A DNA stretch of 64,000 nt from a bacterium D16-34 (GTDB lineage Bacteria > Actinomycetota > Coriobacteriia > Coriobacteriales > Eggerthellaceae): contig RAZB01000006.1 in assembly GCA_003612515.1 (NCBI GenBank), positions 54,682 through 118,681 of the forward strand, given 5' to 3'. Within the stretch, counting starts at the first letter, position 1, and every line of letters begins with the position of its first letter. Below, in pieces: positions 1 to 8,418 of this stretch. Position numbers and translations under genes: made by a program. The notes below the pieces were generated by a model that did no database searches, was not told the origin of the DNA, and saw only the letters and a program-made list of their open reading frames with translations.

Positions 1-92
1 GCGTTGACTATCCGATGGATATCGAAGGCCTCTCTATTGGTCGCGCTATTACCACCGGTTATGTTACCGGCAAAACCGTCGCAAACCTTTAA
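1..92 (+). CDS. C-terminal end of a flavoprotein (fumarate/urocanate reductase-like), partial
   Basis: The open frame starting at base 3 runs to TAA at 90-92 and encodes 29 residues, including GLSIGRAITTGYVTGK. This glycine-rich GR.ITTGYVTGK tail is the usual end of FAD-binding reductases of the fumarate/urocanate reductase group, where it closes the FAD site. The rest of the gene lies outside the window. A strong terminator follows at once. The adjacent LuxR-type membrane regulator is a common partner of such reductases in Eggerthellaceae. The family call rests on a short fragment. Confidence 0.55.
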   Translation, partial: VDYPMDIEGLSIGRAITTGYVTGKTVANL

Positions 93-139
93 GACGACAT
101 CGGTACTTCGCACATTCGCGTAGTACGCTATCCCTCCCA

Positions 140-168
140 AAGACGCCTCAGGATTCCTGGGGCGTCTT
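140..168 (+). terminator. Rho-independent terminator of the flavoprotein gene
   Basis: A 13-bp stem (140-152 with 156-168, one T-G pair, loop ATT) lies 48 bases after the flavoprotein stop codon. The right arm runs into a tandem repeat that copies part of the arm. Confidence 0.8.
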
Positions 169-252
169 CTTGTGTGACGTGCGGGCGTCTTCTTGCGTGG
201 CGGCCGGGCGTTTTCTTGCATCGCCATCAAGCATCCTCTTGTGTGACGTGCG
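161..252. repeat. Four tandem 23-bp repeats starting in the terminator arm
   Basis: Units start at 161, 184, 207 and 230, each exactly 23 bp. They share the core GCGTCTTCTTG; units 1 and 4 also share CTCTTGTGTGACGTGCG with one change near the start. The first unit overlaps the right arm of the terminator, so the array looks grown from it. It lies in the leader region of the LuxR gene. Confidence 0.8.
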
Positions 253-317
253 GTTCAATCTTTTTACGGCGCTCTTTTGTATGGCGCGTGACCCATTTTG
301 TACACTATACTTATGCC

Positions 318-1745
318 ATGGGGAAAATCTTTACGAAACTAAACACTACAGCAGAACTTCGCCGCGATCACCTCTCGGGTATCTTGCCATTCTTGTGCGG
401 AATGGGCTGCATCCGCGCATGGATCACCTTGGTGATTGCCGCTCCTACCATCATGCCTTTCGCGGGATTTGATCACCATAACCTTTTCGACTACACCATC
501 GCCATCGTTTCGCTCTCGTCCCTCATATTCATCAAGCGCATTTTGCCACTTAACAATCATCCGAATCTGCGCGTTATTGCTTGCATTTGCATGACCGCAG
601 CATCGTTTTTGTTTTCGCTTTCTTATATAATTCCTGGTCCAACGTATATATTCTCCCTTGCGTGTCCAATTTTGGGCGGCATAGGCTTTGTGATTTTTTC
701 GCTCTTATGGTCAGAAACAATTAGCGCATTGCCGCTTTTGCGCATCTTTCTCTATACGACTGCTTGCAACATTTTTGCCGTTGTAGTTGTCTTTTTCTGC
801 GCTGGTCTGGATACATCCCGCATGTTGCTTATCGTGCTGCTGCTTCCAAGCATTGCGCTTTTGGGACTTAAAGTTGGCTACACAAACCTCCCCGCAGATG
901 GGCAGCCATTTTCAGCGGCTCCGCGTACGTCATATCCTTGGAAGCTTTTTTTGCTGTTGGGTTTGTATTCGTTTGCATATGGACTCAGACAAAGCGAGCT
1001 TGCCGCTGGTGCAGGCATGCACTCGTCTGCTTCGACGCTCATCATCAATGTCGTGCTTTTCTTAAGCGTCTACTTTTTCTGGAACCGCTTTAATGTGGGC
1101 ACGCTCTATCGCTCTCCTTTTGTGCTGATCATATGCGGATTTTTGCTAGTTCCCGTTGAAAACTTCTTCGGTGTCAACCTATCAAGCTATCTGATCTCTA
1201 TGAGTTATTCGCTTGTTAGCATCGTAATAGCGCTGCTCATGTACGATTTCTCTAAGCGATTGGGAATAACCATTGTAATCTTCAGCGCCATCAGGGCTTC
1301 TGAACAAATCTTTGTCGTTTGGGGCAAGGATGCCGCCGCTTTGCTCAATGGGTTGCCGCTTGCTGAAGACACCGTCGATATTCTTATCACCGTACTTATC
1401 GTTGGCATTATTGCCGTTTCGGCGCTCATCTTGCTTTCAGAGCGAGAATTGGCATCAAAATGGGGCGTTCGCATTCTTGAACCAGGCGGACTGGTTGAAA
1501 AAACACCCGAAGAAGAGCAGCTCAGCATACGCTGCAATGAATTAGCTCAGCGCTGCCACCTCACCCCGCGAGAAGCTGAAATTATGCATCTTATTGCGCA
1601 AGGCAAAACCAATGCTGCCATCGCTTCGGAGCTCTTCATTGCTGAAGGCACGCTCAAAGCACACACCTCGCACATTTACGAAAAAACTGGTCTCACCAAC
1701 CGCAAGGAACTCAAAGAACAACTTGGTGTCGCGGACAAAAAATAA
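318..1745 (+). CDS. LuxR-family regulator with multi-pass membrane domain
   Basis: The 475-residue protein has a long hydrophobic N-terminal part (about residues 20-390, roughly twelve membrane segments by eye). A LuxR/GerE helix-turn-helix follows at about 415-466 (LTPREAEIMHLIAQGKTN, then ASELFIAEGTLKAH). It is therefore a membrane-embedded sensor whose cytoplasmic tail binds DNA. Such proteins are very numerous in Eggerthellaceae and often sit beside flavoprotein reductases, as here. ATG 318 was chosen because it begins the MGKIFTKLN charged leader. A possible -10 (TATACT, 306-311) lies so close that the transcript would be nearly leaderless, and no Shine-Dalgarno is seen. An in-frame extension to 174 would run through the 23-bp repeats and is unlikely. 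The ligand is unknown. Confidence 0.85.
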   Translation: MGKIFTKLNTTAELRRDHLSGILPFLCGMGCIRAWITLVIAAPTIMPFAGFDHHNLFDYTIAIVSLSSLIFIKRILPLNNHPNLRVIACICMTAASFLFSLSYIIPGPTYIFSLACPILGGIGFVIFSLLWSETISALPLLRIFLYTTACNIFAVVVVFFCAGLDTSRMLLIVLLLPSIALLGLKVGYTNLPADGQPFSAAPRTSYPWKLFLLLGLYSFAYGLRQSELAAGAGMHSSASTLIINVVLFLSVYFFWNRFNVGTLYRSPFVLIICGFLLVPVENFFGVNLSSYLISMSYSLVSIVIALLMYDFSKRLGITIVIFSAIRASEQIFVVWGKDAAALLNGLPLAEDTVDILITVLIVGIIAVSALILLSERELASKWGVRILEPGGLVEKTPEEEQLSIRCNELAQRCHLTPREAEIMHLIAQGKTNAAIASELFIAEGTLKAHTSHIYEKTGLTNRKELKEQLGVADKK

Positions 1746-1945
1746 GCCGCACCGCCCGCGGCTGGCTGCGACCCGTCGACCGCAGCTGCTGCGCACTATG
1801 CCAGCCACGACCCGTCGACCGCGCCCCGCGCCGGTTGCCCCGTGCTGGCTGCGACACGCGCTCGCAACTGCTGCGCACCGTGCCAGCCGCGACCCGCACC
1901 CGCAGCTGCCCCACGCCTGCAGCTGCACCCGCAGCTGCCCCACGC
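1746..1945. repeat. GC-rich degenerate tandem tract (about 40-bp period)
   Basis: After the LuxR stop codon come about four loose copies of a 40-42 bp unit built around GCTGCGACCCG, CTGCTGCGCAC and GTGCCAGCC. Reading frames exist on both strands but encode only low-complexity Arg/Pro/Ala/Cys runs with no ribosome site, so no gene is called. The tract leads into repeat element A. Confidence 0.7.
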
Positions 1946-1980
1946 TGTGGGATCTACAAGTTTCTACAAGTTTTCCAAGG

Positions 1981-2106
1981 TTTTGGCTGGAAAATGGCTC
2001 TCGTCGGGGAATCTGGGGGCGAAATGGCTTAAAAAGTGCCCTCGTCGGGAAAATCCACGTGATTTTGGTTGCCAAAACACCGACGAGGGCACTTTTCCAG
2101 CCAAAA
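1981..2106 (+). repeat. Three-motif palindromic element, copy A (forward-forward-reverse)
   Basis: Three copies of a ~27-nt motif (core GGCTGGAAAA..GC.CTCGTCGG): forward at 1981-2009, forward at 2025-2049, reverse at 2080-2106. The linkers are about 15 and 30 nt. The reverse copy can pair with either forward copy, giving two mutually exclusive long hairpins. Three more copies with the same layout lie at 15880, 22106 and 30818. No coding sense was found. Confidence 0.85.
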
Positions 2107-2227
2107 CTTCGAAATGTTTACCTTGTAAAACTCTGCGACCAGGCGCAATGCGAAAAGTCATCAGTTGTACACGGTCTATCGCGGATTCATCGAAGCGTGC
2201 AAGGAAGTACGCTCTATAATCTCATGC

Positions 2228-3010
2228 ATGGAAATTAATGTGCTGACATTTCTCATAGTTTGCCCACTCTGCTTTTTAGCTGGCATTTTAAATGCGTCCG
2301 CTGGGAGCGGGGGCCTTCTGTCGCTTCCTGCTTTTATGATCGCGGGACTTCCCCCTCACCTGGCCATCGGCACCAATAAGCTGCAAGCAGTCATGGGGAT
2401 GTGCGCAGCAAACGTTCGATTTATTCGTGGAGGGTATCTCGACTTCAAGCTGGCAGCTCCTGCAATTTGCGTGGCCATTTTTGGTTCGCTGGTCGGGTCA
2501 AACCTTTCACTCATATGCGACGAAAGCATTTTGTCGTACCTCATCCTTGCCATTTTGCCTCTAGCGGCATTTTTTGTGCTCAACAAAAAGACGTTCACCA
2601 ATCAAAGCCGCGTGACAGAACAATCGGATGCAAGTGATGCAAATTTAGCGCGTAAAACCTACCTCATCGTGTGTGTTTCAGCAGCAATTATTGGGTGCTA
2701 TGATGGCTTTTATGGTCCAGGTACAGGCACGTTTCTTATCATCGCGTTCACTGCGTTTGCTCACTTGGAGGTACGTCGCGCAAGCGCCCAGGCGAAAGCC
2801 ATCAACTTCACCACCAATCTGACGGCATTTATAGTATTCGCAGCAAGCGGCAACGTGATAATTCCTTTAGGGATTGCAGCAGGTGTTTGCAACATTTTAG
2901 GTTCTTGGATAGGCGCAGGGCTCGTGATCGACTTCGGCGCAAAAATCATGCGACCGGCATTGGTAGTAGCGCTTGTCCTTTTGTTGCTTAAAGCGCTGGG
3001 ATTATACTAA
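2228..3010 (+). CDS. TSUP (TauE/SafE) family membrane exporter
   Basis: A 260-residue membrane protein with two related hydrophobic halves typical of the TauE/SafE permease family: GILNASAGSGGLLSLPA near residue 20 and CYDGFYGPGTGTFLIIAF near 160. These glycine-rich loops resemble the family's signature in each repeat. Family members export sulfite, sulfoacetate or related organosulfur anions; the substrate cannot be told here. ATG 2228 fits the first membrane segment. TATAAT at 2215-2220 places transcription start almost on the ATG, suggesting a leaderless message, but a good -35 is not visible. It stands alone between repeat element A and the surface-protein gene. Confidence 0.85.
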   Translation: MEINVLTFLIVCPLCFLAGILNASAGSGGLLSLPAFMIAGLPPHLAIGTNKLQAVMGMCAANVRFIRGGYLDFKLAAPAICVAIFGSLVGSNLSLICDESILSYLILAILPLAAFFVLNKKTFTNQSRVTEQSDASDANLARKTYLIVCVSAAIIGCYDGFYGPGTGTFLIIAFTAFAHLEVRRASAQAKAINFTTNLTAFIVFAASGNVIIPLGIAAGVCNILGSWIGAGLVIDFGAKIMRPALVVALVLLLLKALGLY

Positions 3011-3148
3011 TTACCCGCTAAACATCAAGACTTAAAGCGCCTCAGTGCGTGTGCGCTCTAAACATGTACACCATTATGTTGATGTGATTTGCTTATCATT
3101 TGAAAGCATTATCGCAGTTCAGTGCGATTAGTCTGTCTGTGTTCGCCC

Positions 3149-3177
3149 TTGAATAATCGCACATAATTCCATACAAT
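3149..3177 (+). promoter_or_regulatory. Sigma-A type promoter of the surface-protein gene
   Basis: TTGAAT (3149-3154), a 17-bp spacer, then TACAAT (3172-3177). It leaves a leader of about 120 nt before ATG 3306. Confidence 0.6.
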
Positions 3178-3187
3178 ATTGTCAATT

Positions 3188-3220
3188 TGGCAACGTTTTG
3201 GTTTTCGCCAAGCGTTGCCA
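3188..3220 (+). promoter_or_regulatory. Leader hairpin upstream of the surface-protein gene
   Basis: TGGCAACG (3188-3195) pairs with CGTTGCCA (3213-3220). An inner TTGG/CCAA stem adds four pairs, and TTTGTTT follows. It lies in the predicted 5' leader and could act as an attenuator or stability element. Confidence 0.45.
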
Positions 3221-3305
3221 TTTGTTTATGTAGCTTTGGAGTGCACTTTTGGGGATGTGCGCTCTGATGTTCAAAAGAAACGCACCACAAACCAAGGAGA
3301 AGACC

Positions 3306-6300
3306 ATGAAAGCTCATCCAACGAAGCATAAAGCACTCAGATGCGCTCTTGCAGCTGTGCTTGCGTGCGGTCTGATGTTGCCGAGCGCAGCATTGGCATC
3401 GGAAGATCGTGCCGACGAAAGCCCACAAGCCGACGTCGTCACAAGTCCGCAATCTGATGCAGTAGCCGAAAGCCCGCAAGCCGACGTCGTCACAAGTCCG
3501 CAATCTGATTCAACGAGCTTAAACCTGACTGTTACCGGCGGCACCGAAGGCGTTGATTACAAATTCGAGGATGTAACTTATGTGCGCACTTCGCGCAATG
3601 GCGCGAACACCCTGTCAAACGACCTCAAGAAGTTGGTCATCTTGAGCTCTACCCCGCTCACACTTTCAACCCCCGCAGACAAAACATCGAACGCAACAAT
3701 CTGGGTTAACCCGGGCGTTCAAGCTAACCTTACGTTCAACAATATCAACATCAACTCTGATATCCCCGTTCATATCGAACGAAACAGGGACGCTGAAAAC
3801 AACACCATTGAGCCCAAAACAAGCCTTCACATCACGCTTGCTGCTGGCTCCGAAAATAAACTTGACGCAACCAACGGTCAGCGCTCACCTGGCATTCATT
3901 GTGGCGAAGGCACTATTCTCACTATCGATGACGATGTTCTAAACGTCGATGTCTCAGGCAACCCCATCGTCATGGATCCGTCTAACTACCCCGGTAAAAT
4001 CCCCGCAGGCGTCACCTTTGTGGCAAACGACGGCAAAACTTACACTGCCGGCACAACCGAAGGCGACGACCGCTTGTCTCTCCTTGAAAGTACCAACCCT
4101 GGCTCTCTTACTGTTACCGGCTCCATCAATGAATCCGGCATTGGGAGCGTTGAGTTTGAAACAACTGGCGAAATGACATTCAATGGTGGAATTCTCACCA
4201 TTACCGCACGTGGTTCTGGTGACGGCACCAACGGTAGAGGTGCTGCAATTGGTGGCGCTTCTGCAGGTTGCGGTGGCGATATGACTTTCAATGGCGGCGT
4301 CATTGAAACGTGGACGAGCTATCATGGCGCATCCATTGGTGGTGGAGCTTGGGCGCACAACTCACAGAGCACCGAATCCAATGCTTACCAGTTCCAAGAC
4401 ACCCTTGATAACGGCCTGGTCAATTCAGGAAATGGCTCTCCGGATAGCGTTGCAGCTGCAAGCAAAACATGGGCAGGTAATATCTACATCAACGGCGGCG
4501 TCATTACTCCTCATGCTGATGCACATGGCAACGCCATCGGGCAAGGTTGCTGTTCCTGGAATAAAGATCACATTATTGTTATTGCTGGTGGCACCATTCT
4601 TCCGGACACTTCTCGAGCAACCTCCAAGGGCGGTAACCCACGCAAAGACTGCGTTTCTATGGGCATTGGCGCTCAAGACGGTGCTGTCTGCGTTGTTGGC
4701 GGCAGCGTTCGCATTGGCAAAGTCGAAGGCCGCAGCGATGAGCTCTTCCAAGCATTCATCAACGGTGCAGATAGCTACAAGTCCGCATTTGGCATCTATC
4801 CGGTAGATACCTCGCTTACCAACAACCCAGCTGTTTCCATGATTGCTATCGACTTAGGCGCAGAGGTAATCAAAAAGGACGAAGCTGGCAACAAGCTCAC
4901 CGATGGCAACAACGCCATTGTTGACTGGGAGCTCACCGTTGGTAATGTCCCTTACGAATATGGCGCTCCCGCTCAGTTTACCGATGGTAAACTGTACTTA
5001 TGGCTTCCGTCTTGGGCAACTGAACAGCAGATTTCTGTAACCCTTTCATACCTGGACGAAAACAACAAGGTGCAAAAAGTTAACCCGCTTTTCGCTAACC
5101 CTGATCAAGGAAGTATTCTGAAGCGCTATATCGACTTTGAACTTCCTTCGCGATATACCGATACGCTCAAAAAATACTACGACGGCACTCCCTTGGCTTC
5201 GTATGACTTAAGCAAGAAAGAAAACTGGATCACAACAGAAGAGGAAATTCCGAAAACTATTTCTGATCCCGATGCGCTGACCTTCAAATACCAGCGCTAT
5301 ACCAGCAAAGAAAACGGCAAGCCAATTGGTCTTGAGGTCTCAACAGGCACTGATGGCGCGCCACTGTCAAGCATGCCCGCCGATGTAGGAATCATGCAAT
5401 TTACTATGATTTCTACCCAGTATTCCGCCTCAACGGATCCAAAGTATGCCGATTTCGCGAACAGCTATTGGGGTCATCGCGCTACTGGCTGGTGCGAAAT
5501 TATGCCGATCGATTCCAAGGTTGACCTGGTAGAAGCCACCTGGGATGACGGCAATGACGGTAGCATCCACGAGCCTTCACACGAGCAGCTCACCGTGCAC
5601 GCCAACATCAAACCCGCAGATCTTGATCCAGATGGCAACAAGACAGGCGAAGCGTGCCAAGCACCGCGAGGCTATATCCAGCTTTATGTGGACAAAAAGC
5701 CCGTTGGAGAACCCGTCAAGATGGTCTTTGAAGGCGACCTTGCTGAAGATGGCACCAAGATTGAAGCGGGGTCTCCCCTGATCAACGCTCGCGTTGTTCC
5801 GAACGGCAAAGGCTCTTATACCAGCTTTGATTACGTATTCATTCCGGCCGAAAAAGACTTCTTAGTTCCCGACGCCACCTCAGATGGCAAGCATGAGGTG
5901 TCTGTACAATTCCTCCCTCCCGAGGCAACGGACACCACGATGGTTGGCAACTATTTGGCAAGCGTTAACCCGGCCGAAGATCCTGATGCAAAAAACGCCA
6001 TCGTAGCTATTGAGCCAATTGACCCGAAGCCAACAATCAGCCTTGACAACCCCGGTCCTGGAAAGGTCTACACCACCGAGACCCCTAAACCAAATCCCGA
6101 TGGCGGCAAGTTGGTCGAAGGCTATATTGAAGGCACCTACACCAAATACGATCGCGAAAATGAGACGAATCCTAATCGACTCACCCTCAAGCTCAAGACC
6201 CCGTCTTCAGGCAAAATCACCATCACCACCGGTGACGGAAGAATCATCGACGCCCAGATTGCTACCGATGAAAATGGCGACTATATTCGCGACGAAAACG

Positions 6301-8273
6301 GAGATCTCATTCTCAGCGTTGACCCTGAGGCGGTTGGCAAAACAACGCTGACAATCAAGCAAGATGCCAATGGCGCTTATACCGAAACCACCTTCGCATT
6401 CAAGGTGAAGGTCAACACTGACCCGGGCATTGACCCGAAGCCCAGCATTACTAAGGTTGCGAAAAATCTCACGCATCCACAAGGACCTACGCAACCAGGA
6501 GATCGTATTAGCTATACCATCACGGCGGCTAACGGCGCCGCCGGTTCAGGATGGAACAATGTCGTGCTGACCGACGAGCTGCCCGCTGTTCTTGAGCTTG
6601 ACCAAGCAACCGTTAAGCTCACCAATGCAGCTGACGAATTCAATGGCGCGTTAACGCTCGTTGACGCAGATCCGACCGTTGGTCAGTTCACGCTCTCAGA
6701 ACCAGCAAGCAATAACAAGCAAACCATCACCGCTCCGGCTGGCGTGGTATATGGCGAAGCTTCTGCTGTGCTTACCTTTGAGTGCGTGGTAAAGGAAGGC
6801 AGCGTTGGTCGCGACCTTGACCCTGCTGATTTAGGCAACATTGCAAGTGCTGAAGGCACGCGCGACAACCCAGAAGACCCTGACGGTCCACAAGTTCCCG
6901 TCACCCCGGTAACCACTACGCCCACCTACCCTGAAGGAAGCCATACGGTAGCTCCGAAAGACCCTGCTGAGGGTAACTTGGTTGTCGAGATCACCATGGA
7001 AAACACGGCCAATCCGGATGCCCCAGTTACCCATGTGGGAGATGTGATCCACACCACCATCAAAGTGAGCAACACCGGAGATCCTGAGAGCTGCCTTGGC
7101 GGCGTTACCATCACCGATCCGCTGCCCGATGGCTTTAAGCCTGTTCCGGGAAGCATTACACTCACCACACCAGAAGGCGAAGTAATTCCTGTTCCAGACA
7201 GCGCTTATGACCCTGAAACGGGCAAGATCACCGTTGCCGTTGATGATCTGTGGGGTGGCGAAGATGCCATTCTCACTTTCGATGTAACCGTCGAACCTGA
7301 AGCAGTTGGCACCACACCAAGCAACAAAGCAGACATCCATGGCACCATTCCTTCAACGGATCCGGACTTTGAACTTACCGAGGTTGATCCGGGAACGCCT
7401 GTCCCCGACCCTGGTGATGAGCCGGTATTAAGCACTGATCCCGTAGAGCCTTCGCGCATTATTGGCGACGACCCAGAAGCGGGCGATGTGTCCATCTCAA
7501 AGCGTGCAGAGAACCTCTCTCGCACAGATGGCACAACTCGTTTGGGCGACACTATTCGCTATACCATTGATCTTACCAATGACCACATTGGCACCGCTTG
7601 GATGGATGCGGTTGTTCGCGATGCAATACCTGCAGGCTTAGAGCCGCTCGCAAACACCATTAAGGTCACGCTGCCATCTGGTCAAACGCTGAATGTTTCT
7701 AATGATTGCTATGATCCGGACACGCGCATGTTGGCAGTTGTTATTGGCGAATTGGTTGGCGGACAACATGCTGTCGTTTCCTTTGATGCGCTGGTTACCG
7801 AAGAGGCGCTCAATGCCGACATTGGCAACATTGCTGCAGCAAGCGGCACGCTTCCTTCTAAGTGGGATAGCAATCCCGAAGCCACCCATCCGACCCCTGG
7901 TGAAACGTTTGTCCCCGAGCAAGGTTGGGAATCGTTCGAAAATGACCCCACGCGCCAAAGCGTAACGAGCGGCAAGGCATATGCGCCCGGTACCGATGCT
8001 TCGGGTGGCGTGTTGTTGGCTGATGGCAGCGTTTATGATCCGAATGCGAACAATTCGGGTGACACCAATCAAGGCGATGGAACCGATGGCAATACAGCTG
8101 GCATGACCAAGCTGCCCAAGACAGGCATCAATGGCGAACAGACCATCAAAGATCTGCGTCTCGCAAAGACAGGAGACCCGCTTGGAGTGACTGGCGTATG
8201 CTGTGGTGTTGTGGCACTTATCGCAGGTGCAGCTTTAGTTGCAAGCCGCAAGCGAGCTCGCGACCACGCCTAA
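3306..8273 (+). CDS. Large sortase-anchored surface protein with DUF11-type domains
   Basis: A 1,655-residue secreted protein. AAGGAGA 7 bases upstream fixes ATG 3306. A signal peptide (charged start, hydrophobic core, ALASE cleavage zone near residue 32) is followed by SPQADVVTSPQSD given twice. Next comes a Gly/Asn-rich region (about 190-420) with repeated MTFNGG, AAIGG and SIGGG motifs like carbohydrate-binding surface modules. Three DUF11-type Ig-like repeats follow at about 1045-1200, 1222-1370 and 1394-1525, each with a GD.I.Y/TTI...N start and a V.DE/DP.PA/DG motif. The C-terminus has LPKTG near 1603, then LAKTGD near 1619 directly before a hydrophobic segment and an RKRARDHA tail. It should be covalently fixed to the wall by sortase and used in adhesion; the ligand is unknown. 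Confidence 0.9.
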   Translation: MKAHPTKHKALRCALAAVLACGLMLPSAALASEDRADESPQADVVTSPQSDAVAESPQADVVTSPQSDSTSLNLTVTGGTEGVDYKFEDVTYVRTSRNGANTLSNDLKKLVILSSTPLTLSTPADKTSNATIWVNPGVQANLTFNNININSDIPVHIERNRDAENNTIEPKTSLHITLAAGSENKLDATNGQRSPGIHCGEGTILTIDDDVLNVDVSGNPIVMDPSNYPGKIPAGVTFVANDGKTYTAGTTEGDDRLSLLESTNPGSLTVTGSINESGIGSVEFETTGEMTFNGGILTITARGSGDGTNGRGAAIGGASAGCGGDMTFNGGVIETWTSYHGASIGGGAWAHNSQSTESNAYQFQDTLDNGLVNSGNGSPDSVAAASKTWAGNIYINGGVITPHADAHGNAIGQGCCSWNKDHIIVIAGGTILPDTSRATSKGGNPRKDCVSMGIGAQDGAVCVVGGSVRIGKVEGRSDELFQAFINGADSYKSAFGIYPVDTSLTNNPAVSMIAIDLGAEVIKKDEAGNKLTDGNNAIVDWELTVGNVPYEYGAPAQFTDGKLYLWLPSWATEQQISVTLSYLDENNKVQKVNPLFANPDQGSILKRYIDFELPSRYTDTLKKYYDGTPLASYDLSKKENWITTEEEIPKTISDPDALTFKYQRYTSKENGKPIGLEVSTGTDGAPLSSMPADVGIMQFTMISTQYSASTDPKYADFANSYWGHRATGWCEIMPIDSKVDLVEATWDDGNDGSIHEPSHEQLTVHANIKPADLDPDGNKTGEACQAPRGYIQLYVDKKPVGEPVKMVFEGDLAEDGTKIEAGSPLINARVVPNGKGSYTSFDYVFIPAEKDFLVPDATSDGKHEVSVQFLPPEATDTTMVGNYLASVNPAEDPDAKNAIVAIEPIDPKPTISLDNPGPGKVYTTETPKPNPDGGKLVEGYIEGTYTKYDRENETNPNRLTLKLKTPSSGKITITTGDGRIIDAQIATDENGDYIRDENGDLILSVDPEAVGKTTLTIKQDANGAYTETTFAFKVKVNTDPGIDPKPSITKVAKNLTHPQGPTQPGDRISYTITAANGAAGSGWNNVVLTDELPAVLELDQATVKLTNAADEFNGALTLVDADPTVGQFTLSEPASNNKQTITAPAGVVYGEASAVLTFECVVKEGSVGRDLDPADLGNIASAEGTRDNPEDPDGPQVPVTPVTTTPTYPEGSHTVAPKDPAEGNLVVEITMENTANPDAPVTHVGDVIHTTIKVSNTGDPESCLGGVTITDPLPDGFKPVPGSITLTTPEGEVIPVPDSAYDPETGKITVAVDDLWGGEDAILTFDVTVEPEAVGTTPSNKADIHGTIPSTDPDFELTEVDPGTPVPDPGDEPVLSTDPVEPSRIIGDDPEAGDVSISKRAENLSRTDGTTRLGDTIRYTIDLTNDHIGTAWMDAVVRDAIPAGLEPLANTIKVTLPSGQTLNVSNDCYDPDTRMLAVVIGELVGGQHAVVSFDALVTEEALNADIGNIAAASGTLPSKWDSNPEATHPTPGETFVPEQGWESFENDPTRQSVTSGKAYAPGTDASGGVLLADGSVYDPNANNSGDTNQGDGTDGNTAGMTKLPKTGINGEQTIKDLRLAKTGDPLGVTGVCCGVVALIAGAALVASRKRARDHA

Positions 8274-8317
8274 GACGCACGCCGCCTATAAGCGAGCACA
8301 CCTTTAGCTAGCAAAAC

Positions 8318-8346
8318 AAATTGGCGCCCAACAGGGGCGCCAATTT
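8318..8346. terminator. Bidirectional terminator between the surface protein and clpB
   Basis: A perfect 12-bp stem (8318-8329 with 8335-8346), loop AACAG. The right arm ends in a TTTT tract, and the left arm gives the reverse strand a T-rich end. It separates two convergent genes. Confidence 0.85.
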
Positions 8347-8418
8347 TATTGCAACCTTTTGAAGGCTTTTATTCGGCCTTTATTCGCCGCCATGGGCTTT
8401 TGCTAGCTGTCCTCGGCT

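Noticed and set aside
1594..2238. 214-residue Arg/Pro/Cys-rich frame across the GC-rich tract and element A
   Set aside because: It begins inside the LuxR gene in another frame and encodes only tandem-repeat low complexity.
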